Shown in pieces: positions 41,267-49,941 of a stretch of DNA of 64,000 nucleotides. Source of the DNA: Bacteroidota bacterium (GTDB lineage: Bacteria; Bacteroidota; Bacteroidia; 2-12-FULL-35-15); contig JAJTCJ010000022.1 of assembly GCA_021323165.1 (NCBI GenBank), positions 1 through 64,000 on the forward strand. The letters run 5' to 3'. Position 1 is the first letter of the stretch. Each line of letters starts with the position of its first letter. The notes under the pieces were generated by a model. That model searched no databases. It had not been told where the DNA came from and was given only the letters and a program-made list of their open reading frames with translations. The position numbers were made by a program, and so were the translations under genes.

Positions 41267-41723
41267 CTAAGATCAATGCTGTGGGAAAAGTTTCTTCTTC
41301 ATTAATTTGCTGGCATTACCACTAATCATCCAGAGGAGTGAGCACAGGAGTAAATTGGTGTGCCCTAGAGAAATACTAAATACCAGAAGCGTAACCTGCA
41401 TAATTAACATCTATCTTGTTAGGATCCACTTGATACTTTAATATGATCTAAAGAGTTAAGATTTTCTTCATAGTAATGTGTTCGGGTTTAGTTAAATCTA
41501 TAAATGATCTCGACAAAGACAAAAAAACAGTCGATATGCACTAGTCTTACTTAGGAAATAAAGGAAATTATTTCCCCGTATTCTAACATTAGAAACTAAC
41601 AGAACTTATGGCAGATGAGCCAAAATACTTAATAGATACTAAAAAGCCCTCTTTCAAGTTTAAATTGGGAGAAACCCCCACTCAGGCATTAAGTTGGTAT
41701 AGAGGGTTTAAGTAATCTGACCA

Positions 41724-41927
41724 ATGAATAAGAAATACTTCAAAACACGTTTAACAAGTTTCGCTTTAACTCTGCTTATTTACTCAACGGGGTTCTGTCA
41801 AAATCTCCAATGCAATAATCAGTATTCTTTAAACAAGCAAACCTTTTCAGGTAGAATGAGTTGTGACACATTAAATAATATTTATGTGAGCGGATCATAT
41901 CTCAGATTATACCGGAAGATTACATAA
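41724..41927 (+). pseudogene. Truncated secreted protein N-terminus, possibly an SBBP-repeat remnant
   Basis: 67-aa ORF: signal peptide (FALTLLIYSTGFCQ) followed by SCDTLNNIYVSGSYLRL, resembling the D-x-x-GNxYVTG SBBP unit, then early stop. Confidence 0.4.
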
Positions 41928-42124
41928 CGGATTTTTATCGGGCAAAAATATGATGGAAAAACTTTCAATTATTTTACGGAGTAAATTGCTTGCAATTAAA
42001 GATTAAAAGGGAAATATCCTTTGAAAATAACTTCTTTTATTGTAGTAAAAAACTAATTCCACGTGAGGCATTAAAAAGCCTATTCTTTCGAACAGGCTTC
42101 AATCAAACGATTAAAACTCAATAT

Positions 42125-43303
42125 ATGGATGATTTCTTCAAATCAGAACAACTGCGAAAAACAAATATCCTCATCAATGCGATATGGGCAGCAGTTATTT
42201 TCATGAATGTTACTTTCGGTATAGCTATTTTTGTTTTACCAGAGTTTATAACGCGTTATCTAACTTTCATTGTTGTTTCCTGGGTTGCAGCCATAATACT
42301 AATTTTTCTAACAAAAAAAAGCAAAATAAAGCTCAGTGCTTTGTTATATCTCATTTTGTTTATTTGGCTGATTTTTGGAGGGGCGTGGACTGGCGGTGGT
42401 ATCAGGGGGCACGGATTAAAGTTATTACCGATAGTAGTTCTATTCGCGGGTTTAACTTTAGAAAAGAAGGGAATATGGCTATTTACTATTCTAACATCTC
42501 TATGCGGGTTGGGACTCGTTTTCGCTGAATATTATATGTTTCTCCCTAGACTGGAACCTTTGGGACAGGATGCCACCATTCATTGGGTGTACCAAACAAC
42601 GTGTATTTTTCTGCTCGCATTTCTCGCTTATTTGGCTGTTCGGGATCTAAAAAAGTCGTTAAGAAATGTTCAGGTGGAACTGGCCCATAGTAAAGAAATG
42701 GAAGAAAAATACCGCTTAATTTTGGAGTCATTCCCAGATATATATTTCCAAACAGATGTGGAAGGAAAAATAATCGTTGTTAGTCCATCTGTCAAAGCTT
42801 GTATTGGTTACGATGTAGTTGATGTTGTTGGTAGAAATATATCAGAATTCTACTTAGATAGTAAGGCTGGAAATGCATTTTTAGTTGATCTGAAAACGAA
42901 TGAATATGTTCGAAACTATGAATTGGATATGGTCTCAAAAGAAGGAAATGTCATTAAAACCATTATTTCAAGTCGATTCATATATGACGAAAATGCCAAT
43001 CAAATTGGCGTTGAAGGCACCATACACGATATTACTAAAATGCAGGAGGCTAAAGATCTATTAAAGATACATCATAAGGAGTTGTTAGATATAGCTTTTC
43101 TACAGTCTCATATAGTTAGGCGCCCCGTGGCTACAATTCTGGGATTAATTAGGTTAATAGATGTCGAAGATAGAAACAATCCAATAAATTTTGAAGTTAT
43201 TAAACATCTTGAAACTGCCGCTAAAGAATTGGATTCTGTAATAAAAAAAATTATTGAAAAAACACACCGGATTCAAGAAATTACAGAAAAAAAAATAGAA
43301 TAG
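42125..43303 (+). CDS. Membrane PAS sensor protein ending after a DHp/HisKA-like region, with no ATPase domain
   Basis: Predicted start MDDFFKSEQLRKTN at 42125 (the track ORF at 41990 reads through a hairpin); ~6 TM helices; PAS (YRLILESFPDIYFQTDVEGKIIVVSPS); C-terminal LLDIAFLQSHIVRRPVATILGLIRLI then stop. Confidence 0.8.
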   Translation: MDDFFKSEQLRKTNILINAIWAAVIFMNVTFGIAIFVLPEFITRYLTFIVVSWVAAIILIFLTKKSKIKLSALLYLILFIWLIFGGAWTGGGIRGHGLKLLPIVVLFAGLTLEKKGIWLFTILTSLCGLGLVFAEYYMFLPRLEPLGQDATIHWVYQTTCIFLLAFLAYLAVRDLKKSLRNVQVELAHSKEMEEKYRLILESFPDIYFQTDVEGKIIVVSPSVKACIGYDVVDVVGRNISEFYLDSKAGNAFLVDLKTNEYVRNYELDMVSKEGNVIKTIISSRFIYDENANQIGVEGTIHDITKMQEAKDLLKIHHKELLDIAFLQSHIVRRPVATILGLIRLIDVEDRNNPINFEVIKHLETAAKELDSVIKKIIEKTHRIQEITEKKIE

Positions 43304-43438
43304 TTATTCCACTAAAATGAGCGCGGTTATCGTATTTTACGGCAATTTTACGGTAGCTTTTAGAAATCAGTGCAGAAGTTGACATTATTTTAAAGAACGA
43401 TTCAGTCGGTAACCTTTGCTTATGAAAATATAGGAAGG

Positions 43439-44071
43439 TTAGAATGAACTTAGTAGTTTTATTTCATTACGATAAAGCACTAGTTTTTTATCATTCTCTA
43501 ACTGTTTTAATAAACGAGAAATAACCACTCTACTGGTTCCCATTTCCTCTGCAATTTGTTTATGGGATAGTTGTATAGCATTTTTCCCGGTGACTTTTGC
43601 TTTTGCTTTAAGATATTTGATTAATCTCTCATCGAACTTTTGGAAAGCGATACTTTCCAAAGATTTTAAGAGCTCATTGAATCTTTGAGTAAAACTGCTG
43701 AAAATATAACTTTTCCAACTTGGATATTTGACCAGCCATTCATCTAATTTATTATGAGGAATAGCTATAAGCTCCACATTGTCTTCGGCAATAGCTTTAA
43801 TCTCACTCTTTTTTGCTTCCATGCAACAAGCATAAGCCATTGCACAACTTTCATTATTACTTAAATAGTATAAAATAATCTCCCTGTCTTCTTCATCTTT
43901 TCGCATGACACGAAGAGTGCCACTTATTATTATTGGCATAAAACGGACTGGCTTACCATAATCCATGATAATTTCTCCTTCCTTAAAACTACGAATTTCG
44001 CCTACCTCTATTATTTCGTCAATCAATTTTTTCTCAAAAATGGATGAAAATTTTGCTTTAATGTCATTCAT
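43439..44071 (-). CDS. Crp/Fnr family transcriptional regulator with Cys-rich sensor region
   Basis: 210 aa; cyclic-nucleotide-binding fold, SCAMAYACCMEAKKSEIKA; HTH LSHKQIAEEMGTSRVVISRLLKQLE. Confidence 0.92.
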   Translation of the reverse strand: MNDIKAKFSSIFEKKLIDEIIEVGEIRSFKEGEIIMDYGKPVRFMPIIISGTLRVMRKDEEDREIILYYLSNNESCAMAYACCMEAKKSEIKAIAEDNVELIAIPHNKLDEWLVKYPSWKSYIFSSFTQRFNELLKSLESIAFQKFDERLIKYLKAKAKVTGKNAIQLSHKQIAEEMGTSRVVISRLLKQLENDKKLVLYRNEIKLLSSF

Positions 44072-44083
44072 AGCTTACAGGAG

Positions 44084-45487
44084 TTAAATTTTAAAGTCGA
44101 TTATAAAATTAAAGTTAAACATATTTACCTTGTTGTACACATATTTTAGGTTGTCGTATGTTTCGCCTTGTTTTATTTTATAAGCTACCAAAAACCTTAA
44201 TTCAAGGCCTTTAAAGAACTTATCAAATGAATATGTGGCATAATAGTTTATTTGATGATAGGAGGGGATACCATATTTATTTAGCCTGTAATTTTTTACA
44301 TCGGGCAACTGGTAGTATCCGTAACCAAGTGCTGTTTGAAATCTGTTATTTAAAGTAAATGTTGTTTTGGTCATTATTGCATGTACATTACCAAGTCCTT
44401 CCATTCGCTCTCTATTCAAAAAAGTATAAAAAATTTCTTTCCCCCATTCCTTAGGCATTAAATATCTTCCATCCCCGGTAATATGGGTGTAATTTAAACT
44501 GGAATTTATTTTTTTATTCTTTAAACCTATTTGAGCACTTATAACGTTAGACTGAGCTCCTTTATTCATATAGGTTTTCGACTGATTTACATTTCCGCCA
44601 TTATTCACTGCATTCTGATGTAAAAATATTAGACCCTCATAAAATTTAATTTTCTCTTTTGGTTGTTCAATGTTTATCTCAATCAATACAGTGTTCATTA
44701 CATTTTCTAAATAGCCATTCCATAAATTTATTTTTAAATTTTTAGACGGATTGAAATAAATATTTGCAATTGCCATTCCGGAACTACCTGCAATATTTCC
44801 AAAGTAGTCTGATTTTTTTCCATCTGCATTCACTCCTGATGGATAAACTCCCATAGAGTTAGCAAGAGAGTACCAATTAACGGTTGATCGTGGAGAAACT
44901 TTCCATATCCAACCTCCATTAAAACCAATTTTATCAGACTCCTTTATGCTAAGCCATGCGCCTTCTTCAACTGTAGGGCGCATTCTTCCATCTTGCGGAT
45001 TTAAGAATGGCGTATTCAAGTTAATTTTACCAACTGTTAAAGAACTTTTTGAAAGATTGTATTTTAAATAAAGCTCTTCCAATCTATCTAAATCACGCTT
45101 ATTTGTATGATCTTCTATGTCAAACAATCCTATTTCATATCTATTTGATGCAAGCGTTAAACTATCCACTTCATGTATTTTAGATGAGTTTAAGTTGTAC
45201 ATAAAAAAACCACTCACCCCTACTTGAAACCCGTAAAGAGGCTTAGTTAATACTCCTATACCAGCCCCTGAAGCAATTGCATAATCATCTTTTAACGCAC
45301 CTTCATTTATTGTAGACATTACAAAAGTTCGTGTGTGGGCTTCCCAATGTGCCTTAAGTAAGCAATCTTTTAAGCATAAGGAATCTTTTTCTTTTGACTT
45401 TAAAACAATATGATGATCATTATGATCTTGTGCGAATGAAATAACAGAAGATAATAAACTGCTTACTAAAATTATATATTTAAACAT
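44084..45487 (-). CDS. Outer-membrane porin, OprD-like
   Basis: 467 aa, signal peptide, beta-barrel-like alternation, LTVGKINLNTPFLNPQDGRMRPTVEEGAWL, C-terminal aromatic-rich strand. Confidence 0.6.
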   Translation of the reverse strand: MFKYIILVSSLLSSVISFAQDHNDHHIVLKSKEKDSLCLKDCLLKAHWEAHTRTFVMSTINEGALKDDYAIASGAGIGVLTKPLYGFQVGVSGFFMYNLNSSKIHEVDSLTLASNRYEIGLFDIEDHTNKRDLDRLEELYLKYNLSKSSLTVGKINLNTPFLNPQDGRMRPTVEEGAWLSIKESDKIGFNGGWIWKVSPRSTVNWYSLANSMGVYPSGVNADGKKSDYFGNIAGSSGMAIANIYFNPSKNLKINLWNGYLENVMNTVLIEINIEQPKEKIKFYEGLIFLHQNAVNNGGNVNQSKTYMNKGAQSNVISAQIGLKNKKINSSLNYTHITGDGRYLMPKEWGKEIFYTFLNRERMEGLGNVHAIMTKTTFTLNNRFQTALGYGYYQLPDVKNYRLNKYGIPSYHQINYYATYSFDKFFKGLELRFLVAYKIKQGETYDNLKYVYNKVNMFNFNFIIDFKI

Positions 45488-46556
45488 TTAATTCCTTTTT
45501 GAATGATGCTATTTTATCTTGAATTGCTTTAAATGGGCCGTATTTATGCTGTTCTTCACTAAACTCATCTTTATATGGCCCAAACGGATGGTCGAAAGGT
45601 TTTTGTTCAATTTTTGGCCAATCTTTTTTAATATTTTTATGTGGACGTGATTGCGAATTCACAAAAGCTGCAATATCCCAGGCTTCCTCATCAGTTAATT
45701 GCGGACTATTATGACTAGCTCCTAAGGGCATATTGTATTTTATGTATTTAGCAAAATTTGACATCCTGAACAACCCTGCTCCATCATTATAACTGTGTTC
45801 GCCCCATAATGGTGGATTTGTGTAAGCCGTTTTATCCCCATTCATTAATCCTAAACCATCCGCTTGATGACAACTAGCGCACTTTTGAGAATAAATGTTT
45901 TTTCCGTTTTCGGGAATTGCAGCTCTTTCTAAAAATGCAAGTTTCTTTAAGCCCGAACCTTCAGGAGAAGTGCCTTTTGGTACATCCTTACCCAACCATT
46001 TTATATATGCAAATATTCCCTGCATTTCTTTTGATGCAGTATCTAATGCTTTACCATTTAAACTCCGTTCAAAACAATCATTAACACGTTTATAGATATT
46101 TTCCATTGCCCCTGAGCGAGCTCTAAATTTTGGATAAGTGGAAGCTACAGCGGAGTAGTTGTTTCCAAATACTCTTGTCCCGGCATCTAAATGGCAGTTT
46201 TGACAATTCATGCCATTGGTTGAAGAATTAAATATTTTGCCATTTTCTCCAAAATATTCTGAGGTATGAGCTATTAGATCTTTACCATATAAAATCAAAT
46301 CTTTATTTGAATTGCCTTCTAATGTTGCAATATCCGGTGCTTGCCAATACTTAACGGAATCTTTCGGTTCTGTATTTGTTGCGTTAATGGCACTCGAATT
46401 TGAAGCGACATTTTTTACTTCAATAGAAGAAACATAGTCAGGCATATAATGATACAAGAGAATCCCCATAGCAATTAGTAATACCAATAGAAACATTATT
46501 AAGTTTAAAAGAGTACTTACTACATTCAATAAATTTTTATCATTTTCATTTGCCAT
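45480..46556 (-). CDS. Diheme c-type cytochrome, TsdA-like thiosulfate dehydrogenase family
   Basis: Two CxxCH sites (NCQNCHLDAGTRVFGNNYSAVASTYPKFRARSGAMENIYKRVNDCFERSLNGKAL and KCASCHQADGLG); PPLWGEHSYNDGAGLFRMSNFAKYIKYNMPLG...LTDEEAWDIAAFVNSQSRPHK. Confidence 0.85.
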   Translation of the reverse strand: MANENDKNLLNVVSTLLNLIMFLLVLLIAMGILLYHYMPDYVSSIEVKNVASNSSAINATNTEPKDSVKYWQAPDIATLEGNSNKDLILYGKDLIAHTSEYFGENGKIFNSSTNGMNCQNCHLDAGTRVFGNNYSAVASTYPKFRARSGAMENIYKRVNDCFERSLNGKALDTASKEMQGIFAYIKWLGKDVPKGTSPEGSGLKKLAFLERAAIPENGKNIYSQKCASCHQADGLGLMNGDKTAYTNPPLWGEHSYNDGAGLFRMSNFAKYIKYNMPLGASHNSPQLTDEEAWDIAAFVNSQSRPHKNIKKDWPKIEQKPFDHPFGPYKDEFSEEQHKYGPFKAIQDKIASFKKELNV

Positions 46557-46568
46557 GATGCATAATTT

Positions 46569-46982
46569 TTAATGAGGTAATTTATCTTTAAAGTATCCAT
46601 ACAAATAGGTACCTACTATTGCAAAGAAAAATACGATAGCCATTGTAAAAAAGCCATAACCAATGTTTACTACCATTGGACCGGGGCAGGCACCACTTAA
46701 AGCCCAACCCAGTCCGAAAATTATACCCCCCAATAGATAACGGGCAATTGACTTTTCTTTGGGATGAAATGTAACAGGGTTACCCTGAAAATCACGTAGA
46801 TTATATTTTTTAATAAGAGTAACGCCTATTACTCCAAGTGTTACAGCTGTTCCAATAATGCCATACATGTGAAAAGATTGAAAACGAAACATTTCCTGGA
46901 TTCTATACCACGACATGGCTTCCGACTTTGCCATTACTATACCGAACAATGTGCCTAGCACTAAGAATTTTATAAATTTCAT
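46569..46982 (-). CDS. YeeE/YedE-type (DUF6691-like) sulfur transport protein, half 2
   Basis: FGLGWALSGACPGPMVVNIGYG motif in a 4-TM protein. Confidence 0.85.
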   Translation of the reverse strand: MKFIKFLVLGTLFGIVMAKSEAMSWYRIQEMFRFQSFHMYGIIGTAVTLGVIGVTLIKKYNLRDFQGNPVTFHPKEKSIARYLLGGIIFGLGWALSGACPGPMVVNIGYGFFTMAIVFFFAIVGTYLYGYFKDKLPH

Positions 46983-46985
46983 AAT

Positions 46986-47543
46986 TTAAAATATTAAGGG
47001 GATTATTAAAAAAGTCATTGCTAAGCCACCAATAAAAAAACCTATTACAGCTAGTAAAGATGGTAGTTGTAAATCTGATAAACCGCTTATGGCGTGTCCC
47101 GATGTACAACCGCCTGCGTATCTGGAGCCAAAGCCTACGAACAAACCTCCAATGGCTAAAATTAAAAAGCCTTTAAGTGTTAAAACTGATTCTAAACTAA
47201 ATAGCTCTGGAGGCTGTATCGATGTAGGAGCTGAGAGCCCTAATTTAGCCAAGTCAGCAATGGTGTCATATGAAATAATTATGGGTTCATTAGTTGAAAG
47301 AAACTGACTGGTTATAAAACCTCCAAGAATTGCACCTGCAAGAAAGATCAAATTCCATATTTGGCTTCGCCAATTAAAATCAAAAAATTTGACTGATTTC
47401 CCGCAACCTGCTGCCGAACAAATTGTTCTAAGGTTTGAAGAGAACCCGAAGGATTGACCAAAAAATAAAAGCAGAAACATAATACCTGCGATAAAAGCTC
47501 CTGAGAACCACCACGACCAAGTTTGTTTTATAATATCTAACAT
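46986..47543 (-). CDS. YeeE/YedE family sulfur-compound transporter, half 1
   Basis: FVGFGSRYAGGCTSGHAISGLSDLQLPS signature; adjacent partner gene. Confidence 0.9.
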   Translation of the reverse strand: MLDIIKQTWSWWFSGAFIAGIMFLLLFFGQSFGFSSNLRTICSAAGCGKSVKFFDFNWRSQIWNLIFLAGAILGGFITSQFLSTNEPIIISYDTIADLAKLGLSAPTSIQPPELFSLESVLTLKGFLILAIGGLFVGFGSRYAGGCTSGHAISGLSDLQLPSLLAVIGFFIGGLAMTFLIIPLIF

Positions 47544-47557
47544 AGAATTATTGTTTA

Positions 47558-48394
47558 TTAGTTTTTTAAATGAAAAGAAATAATTGGTTTAAATAAATGA
47601 TTAATTAATTTTTCGGTAGCACTGGTATGAAATAAACCACCTTTACCATGTGTGCCAATACACACAATGTCCATATCTTGCATTTGGTTGAAATGAATAA
47701 CTCCATTTTCAACATCCATATCATTTAGTAAATGATTTTCGTAGTCAGTAATATTGTTCTTTGCAGCATATTTATCCATTAGCTGTAATGCGTTTTCTTT
47801 TTCAAGATCAGTCTGTTTCGACACAATTTGTAACTGATGTACTTTAGCGCCAAATGCTTTAATTAATTTTCTTAATAATATCAAATTATCGTTTGATGGA
47901 TTTTTAAAATCATGAACGAGTAAAATATTTTTGATAGTCATATCTGAACGATCACACATTAAGGATAAGAGTGGTGTTTCAGATTTTCTGGCTATAATCT
48001 GTGCTTCGGAGCCTGATAATTTTTCCTTTAATCCCCATGCTCCTTTCGTTCCCATTACTATTAAATCGAATTTATTAGCCTCTGAATACTTTAAAATAGA
48101 GTCGGTAATTTTTCCTAATACTAAATGGGTTTGGATGTGCTGACCATAAATATTTTTTAAATTTTTCAGTTTTCTGTCTGCAATTTCCTTTTGTGAAATC
48201 ACGTAATTAATATCAATCTCACCACAGGTTTGAATCTTCCCTGTTTTATCGATTGTAACTGTATCCGGCACATCCAATACATGTATAAAATGTATTTCAA
48301 TGGGTGTTTTTTCTTCTAATTTTTTCACCATTAAATAGGCGTATTCTGCTTGAACTGAAAAATCAGTTGGTATCAGTATTTTTAAAATTTCCAT
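47558..48394 (-). CDS. Universal stress protein (tandem Usp domains)
   Basis: ILIPTDFSVQAEYAYLMVKKL and FDLIVMGTKGAWGLKEKLSGSEAQIIARKSETPLL; second half ends MDIVCIGTHGKGGLFHTSATEKLINH. Confidence 0.9.
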   Translation of the reverse strand: MEILKILIPTDFSVQAEYAYLMVKKLEEKTPIEIHFIHVLDVPDTVTIDKTGKIQTCGEIDINYVISQKEIADRKLKNLKNIYGQHIQTHLVLGKITDSILKYSEANKFDLIVMGTKGAWGLKEKLSGSEAQIIARKSETPLLSLMCDRSDMTIKNILLVHDFKNPSNDNLILLRKLIKAFGAKVHQLQIVSKQTDLEKENALQLMDKYAAKNNITDYENHLLNDMDVENGVIHFNQMQDMDIVCIGTHGKGGLFHTSATEKLINHLFKPIISFHLKN

Positions 48395-48398
48395 ATTA

Positions 48399-48707
48399 TT
48401 AGCTATTTTGATTTACATTTTGCCAGCTTCCGCCATTTATTACGTTTTTAAATCCTTTTGCTTCAAGAGTCCGTTTAGCCATTCCACTTCTATTACCACT
48501 TCTGCAACAAGTAATAATTTTATTGTATGATTTTAACTTCTCTGTACTTGATCCTATTTGCTCCAATGGAATATTAATTGATGCTTTAACGTGTCCGGTT
48601 GCAAATTCTGCTTTGCTTCTTACGTCAATAATGGTTGCCCCATTTTTAATTAGTCCCGATAAATCAACGGTAGTTATTCCGAATAGTTTTTTTAGTGCTG
48701 ATATCAT
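48399..48707 (-). CDS. Single-domain rhodanese
   Basis: TIIDVRSKAEFATGHVKASINIPLEQI; active-site CCRSGNRS. Confidence 0.92.
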   Translation of the reverse strand: MISALKKLFGITTVDLSGLIKNGATIIDVRSKAEFATGHVKASINIPLEQIGSSTEKLKSYNKIITCCRSGNRSGMAKRTLEAKGFKNVINGGSWQNVNQNS

Positions 48708-48729
48708 TTGTGCATATTTTTAGTTTATG

Positions 48730-48774
48730 CAAAAGTATGTTCTATGTTATTGTTTAACGGTTACAATTGTTACA
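48730..48774 (-). promoter_or_regulatory. Crp/Fnr-type operator plus -7 box upstream of the rhodanese-Usp-YeeE-TsdA-porin-Crp operon
   Basis: On +: CAAAAGTA (TACTTTTG on -) 48730-48737, 16-nt spacer, TTAACGGTTACAATTGTTACA 48754-48774. Confidence 0.75.
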
Positions 48775-48780
48775 TAACAC

Positions 48781-48815
48781 AAAAGGCGGCTAAAAAGCCG
48801 CCTTGAATTTTTTTA
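48781..48815 (-). terminator. Terminator of the MBL/rhodanese/thioredoxin operon
   Basis: AAGGCGGC-TAAAAA-GCCGCCTT perfect 8-bp stem downstream of the trx gene. Confidence 0.8.
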
Positions 48816-48842
48816 ACACGCTTTGGAAGCGTATTGTAATTC

Positions 48843-49145
48843 TTATTTAGAATACCTTTCAATTATTTGTTTTAAAAATTCCATCTGCGCTACTCCGGAT
48901 TGTTGCCAAACTATTTTACCATTTTTAAATAACAGCAAGGTAGGAACGCTTCTGATATTAAATGCATTTGCAGCATTAGGGTTTTTATCAATATCAATTT
49001 TTATGATTTTTGCCTTATCACCAATTTTAGATTTTAGATCTTCCAAAATGGGTTTCAACGTTTTACACGGGCCACACCATTCGGCAAAAAAATCCACCAG
49101 GGTTGGTGTTTCGCTATTTATTATTTCATTAAATTTTTCAGACAT
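48843..49145 (-). CDS. Thioredoxin
   Basis: 100 aa; [36 protein letters not shown]. Confidence 0.95.
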   Translation of the reverse strand: MSEKFNEIINSETPTLVDFFAEWCGPCKTLKPILEDLKSKIGDKAKIIKIDIDKNPNAANAFNIRSVPTLLLFKNGKIVWQQSGVAQMEFLKQIIERYSK

Positions 49146-49431
49146 CTTTTTTTGTTTTATCAGATTTAAACATTCCTACGATAAGAAACCCCATAACTGC
49201 ACCATAAATAGTTGAGTTTACAGGACTTGAAGTAATAGCACAAGTACCACTGGAGCAACCAACAAAATTCCAATATAAGTAACCTCCAACGGATCCTATA
49301 ACTGCTCCAATAAAAGAGAATTTATTTTTTACTAACCACTTCTTCAAACTCAACATCTTCAATTGTATTTGTGTTTTTATTTTTATCTGAATTAGTACCG
49401 CATCCACTTGAGCCATAACATCCGAAATCAA
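49138..49431 (-). CDS. Small glycine-rich membrane protein (DUF6132-like); true start likely MLSLKKWLV (internal)
   Basis: [51 protein letters not shown]. Confidence 0.7.
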   Translation of the reverse strand: MISDVMAQVDAVLIQIKIKTQIQLKMLSLKKWLVKNKFSFIGAVIGSVGGYLYWNFVGCSSGTCAITSSPVNSTIYGAVMGFLIVGMFKSDKTKKDV

Positions 49432-49573
49432 AAACCGCTGTTGCGATTAGAAATGTACTCATGCCGCCCATTAATATATCTTTACTTACAATGCTTTGAA
49501 TTAAAACTATTACACCAAGTAATAATCTTAATCCTCGGATAAATGTCCAATTTTGAAAAAGAGTATTCATCAT
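49322..49573 (-). CDS. Small YgaP/DUF2892-like membrane protein
   Basis: [59 protein letters not shown]. Confidence 0.75.
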   Translation of the reverse strand: MMNTLFQNWTFIRGLRLLLGVIVLIQSIVSKDILMGGMSTFLIATAVFDFGCYGSSGCGTNSDKNKNTNTIEDVEFEEVVSKK

Positions 49574-49574
49574 A

Positions 49575-49940
49575 TTATTTTTCACAAGTTACATTTTGCC
49601 ATGCTCCCAAGTTTTCGACTTCTTTTGAATAGCCTGCATCGAGCAATTTCTTTTTTGCTATTCCCGCTCTGTTTCCACTACGGCAGACAACAATTACTTT
49701 ATCATATTTTTTAAGTTCTTCAATTTTACTTTCAAAAATATCCATAGGGTAATTAACCGTGCAGTCAGCATGTCCATCGTTATTCCATTCTTCAATGGTT
49801 CTTACATCTACAATAATTTGCTTCATATCTGTATTTTCTGTTGTTGTTTTCATTGTTTCTGTTTTTTTATTTTGTGAATTACATTGTACAAATGATAATA
49901 TCAATATAGCTACAATAATATATGTTAGTGCTTCTTTCAT
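49575..49940 (-). CDS. Rhodanese-domain lipoprotein (start revised to MKEALTYIIVAILILSFVQC)
   Basis: Lipobox LSFVQC; VDVRTIEEWNNDGHADCTVNYPMD; VVCRSGNRAGIAKKKLLDAGY. Confidence 0.88.
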   Translation of the reverse strand: MKEALTYIIVAILILSFVQCNSQNKKTETMKTTTENTDMKQIIVDVRTIEEWNNDGHADCTVNYPMDIFESKIEELKKYDKVIVVCRSGNRAGIAKKKLLDAGYSKEVENLGAWQNVTCEK

Positions 49941-49941
49941 G

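Noticed and set aside
41990-42124. N-terminal extension of the PAS sensor ORF (MQLKIKREISFENNFFYCSKKLIPREALKSLFFRTGF...)
   Set aside because: It translates a hairpin (AAGCCT...AGGCTT) and has no homology-like features; the start at 42125 is more plausible.
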